In this document: positions 10,883 to 19,371 of the stretch, piece by piece
How positions within the stretch are numbered: the first letter of the stretch is position 1
Layout: each line of letters opens with the position of its first letter
Assembly (NCBI RefSeq): GCF_015222005.1
Contig: NZ_JADFFL010000001.1
Span: 744,001-808,000 of the forward strand
Length of the DNA stretch: 64,000 bases
Reading direction: 5' to 3'
Source of the DNA: Mucilaginibacter myungsuensis
GTDB lineage: Bacteria > Bacteroidota > Bacteroidia > Sphingobacteriales > Sphingobacteriaceae
Made by a program: the position numbers and the translations under genes
The notes under the pieces: model-generated
The model's database searches: none
Told to the model about the DNA's origin: nothing
Seen by the model: only the letters and a program-made list of their open reading frames with translations

Positions 10883-13444
10883 ATGCCGTATTTCGATCCA
10901 TATTTTTTCGAGGAGCTGAAAAAACAGATCCTCAAAATTGCCGGATATACCGACCTTATCCCTGCTAATTGCAAGGCCATATCCTCTTTGATAGAAGCCA
11001 AGACCAGGCAAAAGATAAGCGAGACCACCCTCAAAAGGATCTTCGGCTTTGCCTACTCCAAATTCCAGCCCTCGCTGTTCACGCTCGATGCCATGTCTAA
11101 ATATTGCGGTTACCGCAGCTGGAACGATTTCTGCGAGAACCAGGAAGAGCATACCGTTAAACCGGCATCCGCAGTTGCCAATAAGAATACGCTGAGCCAG
11201 AACGCGGGTAAGATCACCCAGTTCACCCTGCAGGCTTTAAAAAACAAGTCGGGGATCCCCTACTATCTTACCATCAACCGCAAATTCATGGACGATCATT
11301 TTGATCTGTTCCTGAACGGGCCATATAATGCTACCATCATTGCAGGGCCTGCCGGATATGGAAAGACCATCGCCCTTTGCCATTGGATAGATGAGCGCCT
11401 GGCTTTAAAAGCATCTAAAAGCAACGATGATAACATCCTGTTCTTCAGCCTTAACGCGCTAATGAACGTGTTTTTTACGGGGCGTGATCTTAATGAGTGG
11501 TTGCTGGCATTACTGGGCTACTCTGCCGATCAGGATATCAGCTCGTTCTTGGAGTTGAAACAAAAGCACAAAGGCTACTTTATTTTGGTGATAGATGGGC
11601 TTGACGACCACACCTTCCGCAACGAGCAATTTCAACTGCTGCTGAGCCAGGTGATGGATATCTTTTCGTTCTATAAAAACTATCACTGGTTTAAACTGGT
11701 GCTCACTATGCGGTCGGCCACGGTGATCAACTATCGCCATGTTTTTGAATACGACGAGCCGAAATGGTTCCGCGGGTTCATCTCCAATAACGACGAGGTG
11801 ACCAATGTCCCGCTGTTCAACATTAGCGAGATCAAACGCCTGTGCAATAAGATCAACCCCAACGTCAGCCATCAGGTAGATATCGACGCGGTGAAAAAGA
11901 TCAACTATCCGCTGTACTTCCAGTTCTACTACAAAGATCAGCGTGAGGATTTTAGCCTAAAAAAGCTGGATCAGCTGCATATGTACGAGGTCATCGCCAC
12001 TTTCATCCTCAACAAGATCTACCTCGGGCCAAACTCATCAGAGAAGGTGCTGCTTATCAATGCTATTTGCGATAAGATGGACATGACCAACCGCATCTAT
12101 ACCGTCAACAAGCTTGATCTGGATACCGAGATCAAACAATACCGATCGGCCTACCAGGATCTGTTGGGCATAGGTTACATCAAAGAGATCAATAATAGTA
12201 GTAATCTTAATTACCTGACGGCCATCCACTTTGGCAATAACGATTTTTTGGCCTACACCATTGCCAAAAGGATGCTGGACGATAACGGACTGGCCTTTGA
12301 TACCGGACTGGTAGCCGGCATAAGTAAAACATTTGGCGATGACACTATTAAATTGTACATCCTAAAATGGTGCGTGATCTATGCACTCAAGAGCTGCCAA
12401 TCAGTGGATCTGCCGCTGCTTTATAATGCGGGTCTTAGCCCGAACGAAAAGCTGGATATTGTAGTGTTCCTGAGCGATCTTTTCCGTAAAGAGCTTACAT
12501 CGTCGCGTAATTCCGAGCAGGCTAATATTCATTATTTATCGGCCTTTAGTTCGGGGATATTCAGTCACTTTTTAGGGTTGGAGTATATATCGCCCGAGTA
12601 CAAAAGATCGCTGAACAGCCTGCTGAATTTTGGCTTGCAAGACCGTGATAAGATCCTGCTGCACACCACCCTGGCTATGATAGCCTTTGCCGAACTGGAT
12701 GTTAACCAATTAGAAGAGCGCCTGAGCCACCTGCGTAAATTTAGTGCCGAGGACTTTGAAGCTTTCCCGGTCAATCCGCTGGCTTGTTTAGAGACCATTT
12801 ACTATTACCTAAAATACGGTATCATTAAAAAAGAGGCTTTTGCGCAACTGACCAAATTCTATTTTAACCCGCGCCATAGCGCCTACGGTGGCCTTAAACA
12901 TGCTAACGAAGTTTTGTACCTACTCGGCGCGTCTACGTTAACGATCTGTAAACGGCCGCACAAGATCATCAACATGATCAATGCGGTAAAAAAAGTTTAC
13001 CACCCCAAATATGGCGATGAAGCGCCTTATCATTTCCTGCTCAACATCATCAAAACCCAAGCCTATTTAGGCATGGACAAAGCCGACGACGGCCTGAAAC
13101 TTTACCACCGGCTGTACGAGACCTATCAGGAACATAAAAAGGACTACACGCCCTACATGCGTGCATCATTTTACCTGCTGCAATTACAGGTAAGCATTTA
13201 CGTAGGCAAAAACCAGGACATTTACGACGGTATACAGACCCTCCTTAACTTGGCCGAACAATACGGCTTTAAACTCATCAAACTCAATTGCCTTATCAGC
13301 ATATTGGAGAACCGCTCGTCGCTAAAGATCAATAACGATTTTTACAAACTGCTTTATCACGACTTTATAAAGATCATTCGCGAAAGTGGTTTCCGCGGCG
13401 AAAGCTTTGTGGGCGATAGCACGGTGATATTGAATGCGGGGTGA
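10883..13444 (+). CDS. STAND/NACHT-like P-loop NTPase with N-terminal putative DNA-binding domain
   Basis: 853 residues, with no signal peptide or clear membrane segment, so probably cytoplasmic. Residues 1-90 form a compact domain with KISETTLKRIFGF and a TLDAMSKYCGY-type segment followed by W-DFC. This is a pattern I associate with Bacteroidota helix-turn-helix-like regulators, but I cannot name the family. Walker A is GPAGYGKT at 155-162. A Walker B-like ILVIDGLDD follows near 233-242, typical of NACHT/STAND signalling ATPases. The rest is helical and may hold TPR-like repeats near the C-terminus (lengths and spacing fit, not proven). It is transcribed divergently from the giant Ig gene and lies between two adhesin units that share TGTTCA sites. 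I infer a regulator of those genes. An immune STAND role is the alternative, but no effector domain is visible. Confidence 0.7.
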   Translation: MPYFDPYFFEELKKQILKIAGYTDLIPANCKAISSLIEAKTRQKISETTLKRIFGFAYSKFQPSLFTLDAMSKYCGYRSWNDFCENQEEHTVKPASAVANKNTLSQNAGKITQFTLQALKNKSGIPYYLTINRKFMDDHFDLFLNGPYNATIIAGPAGYGKTIALCHWIDERLALKASKSNDDNILFFSLNALMNVFFTGRDLNEWLLALLGYSADQDISSFLELKQKHKGYFILVIDGLDDHTFRNEQFQLLLSQVMDIFSFYKNYHWFKLVLTMRSATVINYRHVFEYDEPKWFRGFISNNDEVTNVPLFNISEIKRLCNKINPNVSHQVDIDAVKKINYPLYFQFYYKDQREDFSLKKLDQLHMYEVIATFILNKIYLGPNSSEKVLLINAICDKMDMTNRIYTVNKLDLDTEIKQYRSAYQDLLGIGYIKEINNSSNLNYLTAIHFGNNDFLAYTIAKRMLDDNGLAFDTGLVAGISKTFGDDTIKLYILKWCVIYALKSCQSVDLPLLYNAGLSPNEKLDIVVFLSDLFRKELTSSRNSEQANIHYLSAFSSGIFSHFLGLEYISPEYKRSLNSLLNFGLQDRDKILLHTTLAMIAFAELDVNQLEERLSHLRKFSAEDFEAFPVNPLACLETIYYYLKYGIIKKEAFAQLTKFYFNPRHSAYGGLKHANEVLYLLGASTLTICKRPHKIINMINAVKKVYHPKYGDEAPYHFLLNIIKTQAYLGMDKADDGLKLYHRLYETYQEHKKDYTPYMRASFYLLQLQVSIYVGKNQDIYDGIQTLLNLAEQYGFKLIKLNCLISILENRSSLKINNDFYKLLYHDFIKIIRESGFRGESFVGDSTVILNAG

Positions 13445-13500
13445 GAACCCGAATAAACGCCGGTGAATCACTTCTTTGCTACCGACCCTCTGTGAACGAA

Positions 13501-13562
13501 TGTCCTCTGAGATTGCCACGTCGCCCCAACACAGCCCCCCACCCTCCGCTTCTCGCAATGAC
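13501..13562. repeat. Half copy of GTCATTGCGAG-type intergenic repeat
   Basis: GAGATTGCCACGTCGCC ... CTTCTCGCAATGACA matches the right half of the longer palindromic copy at 55022-55113. It lies just after the NTPase gene and is part of a family spread through this window. The spacer 13445-13772 holds this copy, another half copy and a terminator; I see no gene in it. Confidence 0.7.
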
Positions 13563-13608
13563 AAAATGGTGTGAAAAGATCATTATGGATCGAATGTTCT
13601 TTGATATT

Positions 13609-13654
13609 TCCACGTCGCCCCAGCACACTTCACCCTCGTCGCTCTCGCAATGAT
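13609..13654. repeat. Second half copy of GTCATTGCGAG-type repeat
   Basis: CCACGTCGCCCCAGCACA ... GCTCTCGCAATGAT repeats the 13501-13562 element about 100 bp further on, with some decay. The two half copies are in the same orientation. Confidence 0.65.
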
Positions 13655-13743
13655 AAATTAGTAAACTCTGATGATCGTGTTATGAATGTGATCGGTTATA
13701 GATTACCATCAAATATACAAAAAATCGCCCGCCTCTCCAAACA

Positions 13744-13771
13744 AAAAAGGACCGGTCGCCCGGTCCTTTTT
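13744..13771. terminator. Bidirectional intrinsic terminator
   Basis: A perfect 12-bp stem, AAAAAGGACCGG (13744-13755) and CCGGTCCTTTTT (13760-13771), encloses a 4-nt loop. The T-rich and A-rich arms make it usable from both directions. It ends the minus-strand PorP operon and could stop read-through from the NTPase gene. Confidence 0.85.
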
Positions 13772-13772
13772 A

Positions 13773-14756
13773 TCAAAATTTATAGCATCTGTAACTGCTT
13801 CGCGTTATGCCGTTTCGGCTATTGAGGTAGAAACCGACGGACAACTCGTGGCTGCCGGCATTGTAGCTGGTGACCTTGTTAAGCGACTGATCGTAAGAGT
13901 ACCCCACTCTGATACTTGGGCTAATAAATATATCAGCTATCAACCCGAACGAGTTGCGCTGTGTCAGATCGCTTTGCAGGTTGTTTTTGGGGTACAGTTT
14001 TACAGATGTGCGGTAAAAACCGCCTATATTGAAACGTTCGTTAAATAAAAGGAAGGCGTTCAGGTCCATGGTGGTCGGGCCGCGCATGTCATCCTTGATC
14101 AGGAACACGGGTTTAAAACGCATATCATTATTCATTTGGATGTATGTACCCGCCGTTAAATAAACGTGCGGCTTAGGTATCGGCACTAGCATATTGGCCG
14201 CACTATTTGCGTTAGATAGGCTGGCTAACAGATTGGTAGCCGAAAGACCCCAAAAGTAATTGCTGTTAGCATAATATACGCCCACATGCGCATCGGGCAG
14301 TACCAAACTTTGCGAACCTACCGGTATAGCCTGATCGCCTTGGGTAACACTGTGCAGTTTGCTGCCATCTATACCTAATTGCATCATCCCCGCTGCCAAG
14401 CCAAAGGCCAGGCGCGATTCCTCGTCCTGCCCTACCCTAATGCGGTAAGCGTAGTTCAGATATCCCGATACGGCGGTCTGCGCACCGATCTGGTCGTTGG
14501 TGAGCATAGCGCCCAAACCTACGTTATCGTTCACGGTGCCGTCTATCGCTATCGCAAAGTTACGCGGAGCGCCTGTCAAGCCCACCCACTGCGATCGGTA
14601 GTACGATTGAACATACACGTCCTCTTTATACCCTGCGTAAGCCGGGTTAATGTACAATCCGTTAAAGATATACTGTGTTACTGCCGCGTCCTGCTGCGCG
14701 CTTGCCTTTAAGGCCGATATGATACATATAAGCCCTACAATGATCGCCTTTTTCAT
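13773..14756 (-). CDS. PorP/SprF family type IX secretion system membrane protein
   Basis: 327 residues from the ATG at 14756. A TTG further upstream overlaps the previous stop, but MKKAIIVGLICIISALKASAQ is a clean signal peptide preceded by a purine-rich AAGGGAGG, so the ATG is preferred. The mature start QQDAAVTQYIFNGLYINPAYAGYKE is the hallmark of the PorP/SprF family, outer-membrane beta-barrels of about 300-330 residues. Family members are found beside CHU_C-tailed proteins and, for SprF, are needed to place the type-B-sorted partner SprB on the surface. Here it is the last gene of the operon, directly after a CHU_C protein, so it is probably the dedicated membrane partner of that protein. 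Confidence 0.9.
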   Translation of the reverse strand: MKKAIIVGLICIISALKASAQQDAAVTQYIFNGLYINPAYAGYKEDVYVQSYYRSQWVGLTGAPRNFAIAIDGTVNDNVGLGAMLTNDQIGAQTAVSGYLNYAYRIRVGQDEESRLAFGLAAGMMQLGIDGSKLHSVTQGDQAIPVGSQSLVLPDAHVGVYYANSNYFWGLSATNLLASLSNANSAANMLVPIPKPHVYLTAGTYIQMNNDMRFKPVFLIKDDMRGPTTMDLNAFLLFNERFNIGGFYRTSVKLYPKNNLQSDLTQRNSFGLIADIFISPSIRVGYSYDQSLNKVTSYNAGSHELSVGFYLNSRNGITRSSYRCYKF

Positions 14757-14770
14757 GGCCTTGCCTCCCT

Positions 14771-15742
14771 TCAATTACTTTTTATAGTACGTATCAGCGT
14801 GATATAGCCTTTGTAGATATCCCATTTGCCGTTAGCCGTTTGCACCTTAAGCAGATAGAAATAAGTACCCTCGTTCAGTCCGCTGCCGGTCCAATCGTTC
14901 TGGTAATTCTTTTTCTCGTACACGGTCGCGTTCCAGCGGTTCACTATGGATAGCTCGTTAGCTATATAGGTATTCAGGTTAGGTATCTCAAAAGTGTCGT
15001 TAACACCGTCGCCATTGGGGGTAAATACGTTAGGGATATACAGCCCGGCCATCATCAGCGTTGTGCTTGCTGTGTTGTTAGCCAGATCCATATCTGCCGG
15101 TTGCGAACTTACGGTAGCCGTATTTTCTATCCGGCCAACCTTCAGCGCTTTCACCGTGTAGGTGAGCGATGTCGTTTCGCCAACATCCAACTGGGCTAAG
15201 CGCCAGGTGATATTGTTATTGAAGGCATCGTAATCAGCCGTTCCCTTGGCCGGCTTGTCCATGCTCTTGTAGCTTACCTCGGCAGGTATCTTATTCTGCA
15301 CGTTCACATCGGTAGCCGTTACAGGTCCGTTGTTCTTAAGCATAATGGTGTACCTGAAAGGGTCGTCCATATTATCGCTCACTTTCACCGCGTTAATGCC
15401 AATGGCCACATCGGTAAAGTTGGCTTGCTGAACGTTCACGATCACCGGATCCGACAAATCGGACGTGCAATTGGCAGCGTTGGTACTCAGTACCTGATAG
15501 CTCCCCGCCGTGCTTACCACATAAGTGGTTTGCGTAGCGCCCGGAATAAAAACCCCATTTTTAAGCCACTGAAAAGCCACCCCATTAACAGAAGCTGCCC
15601 GCAAAGTGGCCGTTTGCCCCTGTACAATGGTGACGGTTTGTGGTGCGGCGTAAACGGGAGCGCCTTTTTTGGTGGCGCTCCCTGTTAACGCGTACATCAG
15701 CAAAACCGCTATTACCGCAATATTAACACGCAGGTCAAACAT
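14771..15742 (-). CDS. Secreted Ig / DUF11 / CHU_C (type-B T9SS sorting domain) protein
   Basis: 323 residues. An N-terminal signal segment ([23 protein letters not shown]) leads into one Ig-like domain ([19 protein letters not shown] ... [13 protein letters not shown]). A DUF11-type domain follows ([19 protein letters not shown] ... [18 protein letters not shown]). The last 85 or so residues are a gliding-motility-associated C-terminal domain with [15 protein letters not shown] and a final YKGYITLIR strand. That domain is the type-B signal for secretion by the type IX system. It is the only visible sorting domain in this four-gene operon. The gene stops 14 nt before the PorP/SprF start, which supports a protein-partner pair. 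Confidence 0.88.
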   Translation of the reverse strand: MFDLRVNIAVIAVLLMYALTGSATKKGAPVYAAPQTVTIVQGQTATLRAASVNGVAFQWLKNGVFIPGATQTTYVVSTAGSYQVLSTNAANCTSDLSDPVIVNVQQANFTDVAIGINAVKVSDNMDDPFRYTIMLKNNGPVTATDVNVQNKIPAEVSYKSMDKPAKGTADYDAFNNNITWRLAQLDVGETTSLTYTVKALKVGRIENTATVSSQPADMDLANNTASTTLMMAGLYIPNVFTPNGDGVNDTFEIPNLNTYIANELSIVNRWNATVYEKKNYQNDWTGSGLNEGTYFYLLKVQTANGKWDIYKGYITLIRTIKSN

Positions 15743-15787
15743 TTAACGATGGGTGGTTATTTGGTGAGCTTGCTTTTGAGGCTGATA

Positions 15788-16489
15788 TTATGGTGTTACA
15801 ACGATGGTTGGTTTGCCCGGAGTTGCGATCACGTTAAAGTTGATAGCGTTAGACGTGGTCTCGGCGCAAGCTTTAATAACGTAAGTGATACGCACGGTGT
15901 AAGCAAAGTTGGTACCCACAACAGCATCACCAGGGTTAGCAAAAGCGTAAGTATTTGAGGTAGCACCTGTAATAGCCGTACCATTTTTGTACCACTGATA
16001 TTTGTAAGCGAAGGTCTCAGACACGGTAGCGCCTGTTTTGCCACCCGTAGCGGTCAGCGTTAAACCTGCCGGAATAGCGGTCTCGCAATATTGAGTAGTT
16101 GAAGGTGAGCTTGATACGATAGCCGCCGAAATGCCCGGAAGCACATAAACGATGGCCGGATCTGATACGGTAGACTCGCAACCTTCGGCATTAACAGCGG
16201 TCGATACATAGGTATAGTAACCCGCGTCGGTCGGGGTGTCGGTCAGGTTAGCGGTAGTACCTGCTAAAGTTACCGGCGTACCCGATGTGTTAGCACCCGG
16301 ATAACGTTTCCAGATGTAGCTTGCCGCACCTGTTGAGGCGGCGGTCAATTTTACCTGATCGGTCGGACAATATACAGCTAACGTTCCGGCAGTAAGATCT
16401 GACAGGGCTGAAACCTGTGCTTTGGCCATTGTGCCGGCTAATAAGAACAGCACAACAAGCAGTGTTTTGGGGGTAATTAAACGTTTCAT
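15788..16489 (-). CDS. Small secreted Ig-like protein without sorting domain
   Basis: 233 residues with a clear signal peptide (MKRLITPKTLLVVLFLLAGTMAKAQ). Two Ig-like units follow: CPTDQVKLTAASTGAASYIW ... CESTVSDPAIVYV, and one with YQWYKNGTAITG. The protein stops at KPTIVVTP, which corresponds to the linker or first strand that normally begins the next Ig unit in such proteins. There is no CHU_C or other type IX sorting domain. Spacers of 20 bp (upstream) and 45 bp (downstream) place it in one operon with its neighbours. It could form a complex with the CHU_C protein encoded next. No specific function can be assigned. Confidence 0.8.
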   Translation of the reverse strand: MKRLITPKTLLVVLFLLAGTMAKAQVSALSDLTAGTLAVYCPTDQVKLTAASTGAASYIWKRYPGANTSGTPVTLAGTTANLTDTPTDAGYYTYVSTAVNAEGCESTVSDPAIVYVLPGISAAIVSSSPSTTQYCETAIPAGLTLTATGGKTGATVSETFAYKYQWYKNGTAITGATSNTYAFANPGDAVVGTNFAYTVRITYVIKACAETTSNAINFNVIATPGKPTIVVTP

Positions 16490-16509
16490 GTTTCGGAATT
16501 TTAAATTTA

Positions 16510-18228
16510 TTATGGAGTCAAATTAATTACTGGTTGGGTGGACCGCGCGTCTACGGTCAGCGTAAAAGGCTTGCCTGTACTCAGGCAACCGTTGGCGTTC
16601 TTTACGTATAAAGTGCCGCTGTAAGGCCCTACAGGCGCGGCCGGTGGCACGGTTATGCTGATAGCTCCTGGTGGCAGTACAGCATCGGTAACGTTGGTAA
16701 AACCTGCCGTATTAGCCGCTGCGCTCCAGACGATGCTGTATGTGTTTGGAGTGTTGGTAGCCCCGGTATAGCTCCAACTGGTAGCCGTATTACCTATGCA
16801 GATGCGCGGCCCGGTGCCGGGCGTAATGGCCGGTGCCGGATTCACGTTGATCACTACCGGGGTACGTACGGTGGTCTCGGTGCAGCCATCTCTTACGGCT
16901 TCTACGTAGTAGTTGTTAGCAGCCGTTGTTGACAGGCCCGAAGCTGCTGGGGTGTAGCTGGTGCCGGTGTGCAACAGGTTACCGCCGGTAAGTGCATCGT
17001 ACCATTTGTAGGTGGTACAGGTTTGCGTGTTGTTGACCGCGAAGGTGGACGTGCTGCCCTCGCATACCGTTGCCGACGTGCCGGGATCGCCGTTCACATT
17101 GGTTAAGGGGTTAGCGATGATGCGCTTAACATCATAGATCCGCAGGCCGGGTACCAGACCTACCCCTGCCAGACCGCCCACTTGAACATCCACCCTATCG
17201 AAACTTACGGGAGCAGCCAATTCAAGCACATATTTTTCGTTACCGGCGGTGCTACCCGGCAATAAACTCAGCGACAATAAGCCCGAACTACTGGTAACAG
17301 CCGAACCGACCGGCGTACCGCCATTGTATAGCTGAATAGTAAAATTGGTTATCGCATTAAGATCAAGCAATCCTCCGCCCGGTCTTTGCAGGACCATGCG
17401 CACCTTATCGCCTGTTTGCGATAGCGCGTTAAAGATGGTAGTATGATATACCTGGCTAAGTACCTGTGCACCAACAAAAAGCTCTGAGTAGGTGATATAG
17501 GTCGGGTCGGTGTCTATAGCGCTAAAAGGGTTGGTGACCGTACCTGTCGCGTTAGCGATACCGCCTAAAACCGTACCGGCACGCACGCCCGAAAGCACAT
17601 CGATGGGTGGGCCGCAAGCTACAGCGGGGTCTGTTGCCAGGCCTGTAGCTGTGGTGAATGCGCCGTAAACGTTGATACTCTGAGCGATCGTGATGCCCGA
17701 CATGCGTACCCAAACACCATCGTAAGCTACATTAACGTTGCCCGCCGTTTTTGGGGTTATAGTGATCCAGGAATCGCCGCCGCCGTTAAGCAGGCCTAAA
17801 AGGCTTGCATCGGTAGTGGCAACGCCAACTGCATCGGCCGTCCAGTTACCACCCGACTGGTGCAGGTTAACAAACGGCTGTATAGTGACATTCCCCAGCA
17901 CCGATAACACACTGGTAGGTACTGATAACTTGACAGTTACCGGTGTACCCACGGTAACTGGATCAGCAAATTTTAAGTATTGAGTAACGGTACCAAGTGT
18001 ACCGCCATAAAGTTGCGAATAGTTGGTGAGATCGGCACCAGTTGCGTTGACGGGGTTGGTCACCGTGGCATCACCACCTAAGCTGATCGCCCTGAATTGC
18101 TGCGTGTTAGCATACGTATTAACCGGAATAGTACATTGCCCCACCGCTCTGTTGCTGTAGGAGATGGCCATGCATACCAGCATGGCCAAAACAATTTTAA
18201 TTAGGGTTATGTTAACAGTCACTGACAC
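16510..18228 (-). CDS. Secreted two-module plus Ig protein, split paralogue of the giant adhesin
   Basis: The frame is open back to a GTG at 18288, but a TAATTTTG promoter-like box at 18297-18304 would leave no leader there. GTG at 18228 (or 18222) also gives a sensible signal peptide ending SNRAVGQ, so 18228 is chosen; the start remains uncertain. The mature part has two copies of the beta module seen in the giant protein (plus-strand about 18090-17660 and 17595-17130, each ending in a FDRVDVQ/YDGVWVR-type strand and an I-Y-D/VYG strand). Two Ig-like domains follow. It ends at TQPVINLTP then TAA TAA, again exactly at an interdomain linker. No sorting domain is present. Architecture and order match the N-terminus of the giant gene. 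Confidence 0.82.
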   Translation of the reverse strand: MSVTVNITLIKIVLAMLVCMAISYSNRAVGQCTIPVNTYANTQQFRAISLGGDATVTNPVNATGADLTNYSQLYGGTLGTVTQYLKFADPVTVGTPVTVKLSVPTSVLSVLGNVTIQPFVNLHQSGGNWTADAVGVATTDASLLGLLNGGGDSWITITPKTAGNVNVAYDGVWVRMSGITIAQSINVYGAFTTATGLATDPAVACGPPIDVLSGVRAGTVLGGIANATGTVTNPFSAIDTDPTYITYSELFVGAQVLSQVYHTTIFNALSQTGDKVRMVLQRPGGGLLDLNAITNFTIQLYNGGTPVGSAVTSSSGLLSLSLLPGSTAGNEKYVLELAAPVSFDRVDVQVGGLAGVGLVPGLRIYDVKRIIANPLTNVNGDPGTSATVCEGSTSTFAVNNTQTCTTYKWYDALTGGNLLHTGTSYTPAASGLSTTAANNYYVEAVRDGCTETTVRTPVVINVNPAPAITPGTGPRICIGNTATSWSYTGATNTPNTYSIVWSAAANTAGFTNVTDAVLPPGAISITVPPAAPVGPYSGTLYVKNANGCLSTGKPFTLTVDARSTQPVINLTP

Positions 18229-18296
18229 TACGTATTTGCGATAATGCTTGGGGTGATCCCGGTTCGCATAGTTGCATAGCCGGGGCACTGTACCAT

Positions 18297-18323
18297 CAAA
18301 ATTATCTCAAGAAACGCCGTCAA
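18297..18323 (-). promoter_or_regulatory. Candidate promoter of the split adhesin operon
   Basis: On the minus strand, TTG (plus CAA 18321-18323) is followed 16 nt later by TAATTTTG (plus CAAAATTA 18297-18304), a full match to TAnnTTTG. The spacing is somewhat short. The TGTTCA cluster lies directly upstream, as expected for an activator. Confidence 0.45.
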
Positions 18324-18336
18324 TTTTCATCCATTA

Positions 18337-18468
18337 TGTTCAAATTGGGGGTGTGAACATGTGCTGAACAGGCCCTCCGAAGAGCTCCTGCAGACCGCTT
18401 TTGTTCACGATAAAATATTGATAATTAACAGGATGAATGCATAAATGAACGAATGTTCACTTTGTTCA
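18337..18468. promoter_or_regulatory. TGTTCA/TGAACA hexamer cluster, candidate operator B
   Basis: TGTTCA lies at 18337, 18402, 18454 and 18463, and TGAACA at 18354 and 18365: six exact hexamers in 132 bp. GAACGAATGTTC at 18448-18459 forms a palindrome, and TGTGAACGGCC-like partial sites follow to about 18510. One chance site would be expected in about 2 kb for both orientations together. The cluster is directly upstream of the split adhesin operon and matches the cluster at 10677-10710. Confidence 0.5.
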
Positions 18469-18585
18469 TGAAATGTGCGCGGGAACGTGTATTTGTGAAC
18501 GGCCTGATCAGCCCGGAAATTTTCTGCCCAAAACCAGAAGTTGTGACCGAAAACATGAACGGCAAACCTGCAAAAAACCATCCAA

Positions 18586-18630
18586 AAAAGTGCAAAAAAG
18601 TGGTGTTTTTTCACTCTTTTTTGCACTTTT
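18586..18630. other. Long A/T-armed hairpin in divergent spacer
   Basis: AAAAGTGCAAAAAAG (from about 18586) pairs with CTTTTTTGCACTTTT (18616-18630) across a GTGTTTTTT-containing loop. The stem is 15 bp and ends in a T-run on either strand. It looks like an intrinsic terminator, but both neighbouring genes are transcribed away from it. It may end an antisense or small RNA. From 18631 to about 18890 I see no gene or clear signal. Confidence 0.5.
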
Positions 18631-18892
18631 AACGCGTTTATTTTCGATCTGAAATTTCATATCGCGGGCAAATTCTTTCGACCCAAGATCCGCATAGTTC
18701 CCACATTGATCAGCCGTGGACCTGAACCAATGCCTGCCGATATCTTGGACCGGTAAAAAATGCAGGCAGATAAAACAAAAACACGACTACCACTATTGTA
18801 ACCTCGCAAGTATGACCCGCCGGCGGGAAGACATTTTTCTTGAACCACCCGCCGTGTTAATTCCCTGATTTTGCTTAACATAAGCTTAATAC

Positions 18893-18921
18893 TTGATTAA
18901 CATACACATAATATATATTTG
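18893..18921 (+). promoter_or_regulatory. Bacteroidota-type promoter of the histone-like gene
   Basis: TTG at 18893-18895 and TATATTTG (TAnnTTTG) at 18914-18921 are separated by 18 nt. This fits the phylum consensus and lies 24 nt before the start codon at 18945. Confidence 0.65.
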
Positions 18922-18944
18922 CCACGTATAATTCAGCAACCCTT

Positions 18945-19271
18945 ATGAGTAAGAGCACATCAGCCATAAAAAAGGCAGCAAAAAAAGCCGCCAAGAAAAA
19001 CCTTCAAGCAAGTTTATTCACCACCCTTCAGGAACTATCGTTAAGCTTAGGTGTCGAGTCTAAAAAGAACACCAAAGAGATCCTGAAAGCATCTAAAAAA
19101 CTGGCCAAAAAGATCGCCAAAGAAATTAAGCCTGCCGCTCCGGTAAAAACTGCCGAAGCACCGGCACCAGATCAGGCCGCTGCCGCGCAAGCTGTACCAG
19201 CCCCGGCAAAAGCACCTGCTGCCAAACCAGTCGCAAGCAAAGCCAAAGCCCCAAAAGCCGAAGCTAAATAA
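18945..19271 (+). CDS. Small basic protein with histone H1-like Lys/Ala/Pro tail
   Basis: 108 residues. The first 20 or so residues are Lys/Ala-rich (AIKKAAKKAAKKN). A short helical segment (LQASLFTTLQELSLSLGVESKKNTKEILKASKKLAKKIAKEI) follows. The last 45 residues are low-complexity Ala-Pro-Lys (APAKAPAAKPVASKAKAPKAEAK). Composition resembles histone H1 tails and bacterial H1-like nucleoid proteins, so DNA or RNA binding is plausible but not shown. It is a single-gene unit with its own promoter and a terminator at 19299-19325. The related Lys/Ala/Pro tail of the nearby GH25 protein may only reflect shared composition. Confidence 0.75.
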   Translation: MSKSTSAIKKAAKKAAKKNLQASLFTTLQELSLSLGVESKKNTKEILKASKKLAKKIAKEIKPAAPVKTAEAPAPDQAAAAQAVPAPAKAPAAKPVASKAKAPKAEAK

Positions 19272-19298
19272 GATATTAATTGTGATGTATTGCCAATT

Positions 19299-19325
19299 AA
19301 GGCCGCCCTATAAAGGCGGCTTTAT
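19299..19325 (+). terminator. Intrinsic terminator after the histone-like gene
   Basis: AAGGCCGCC ... GGCGGCTTT forms a stem of about 9 bp with one G-T pair and a CTATAAA-type loop, followed by TTTATT. It lies 28 nt after the stop. It also argues against an upstream start for the DinB gene. Confidence 0.75.
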
Positions 19326-19371
19326 TGGTTTTTGGTGGTATCGTTGGTCAAATAGCTTTAACTTAGTGGAT

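Noticed and set aside
16489..16512. Frameshift or nonsense mutation breaking one Ig gene into two
   Set aside because: The downstream gene begins with a complete signal peptide and a 20-bp spacer, and the stop is doubled (TAA TAA), so these are separate genes.
18405..18881. Two minus-strand frames of about 73 codons upstream of the split operon
   Set aside because: They cross the TGTTCA cluster and the hairpin, show no conserved motif and have poor starts.
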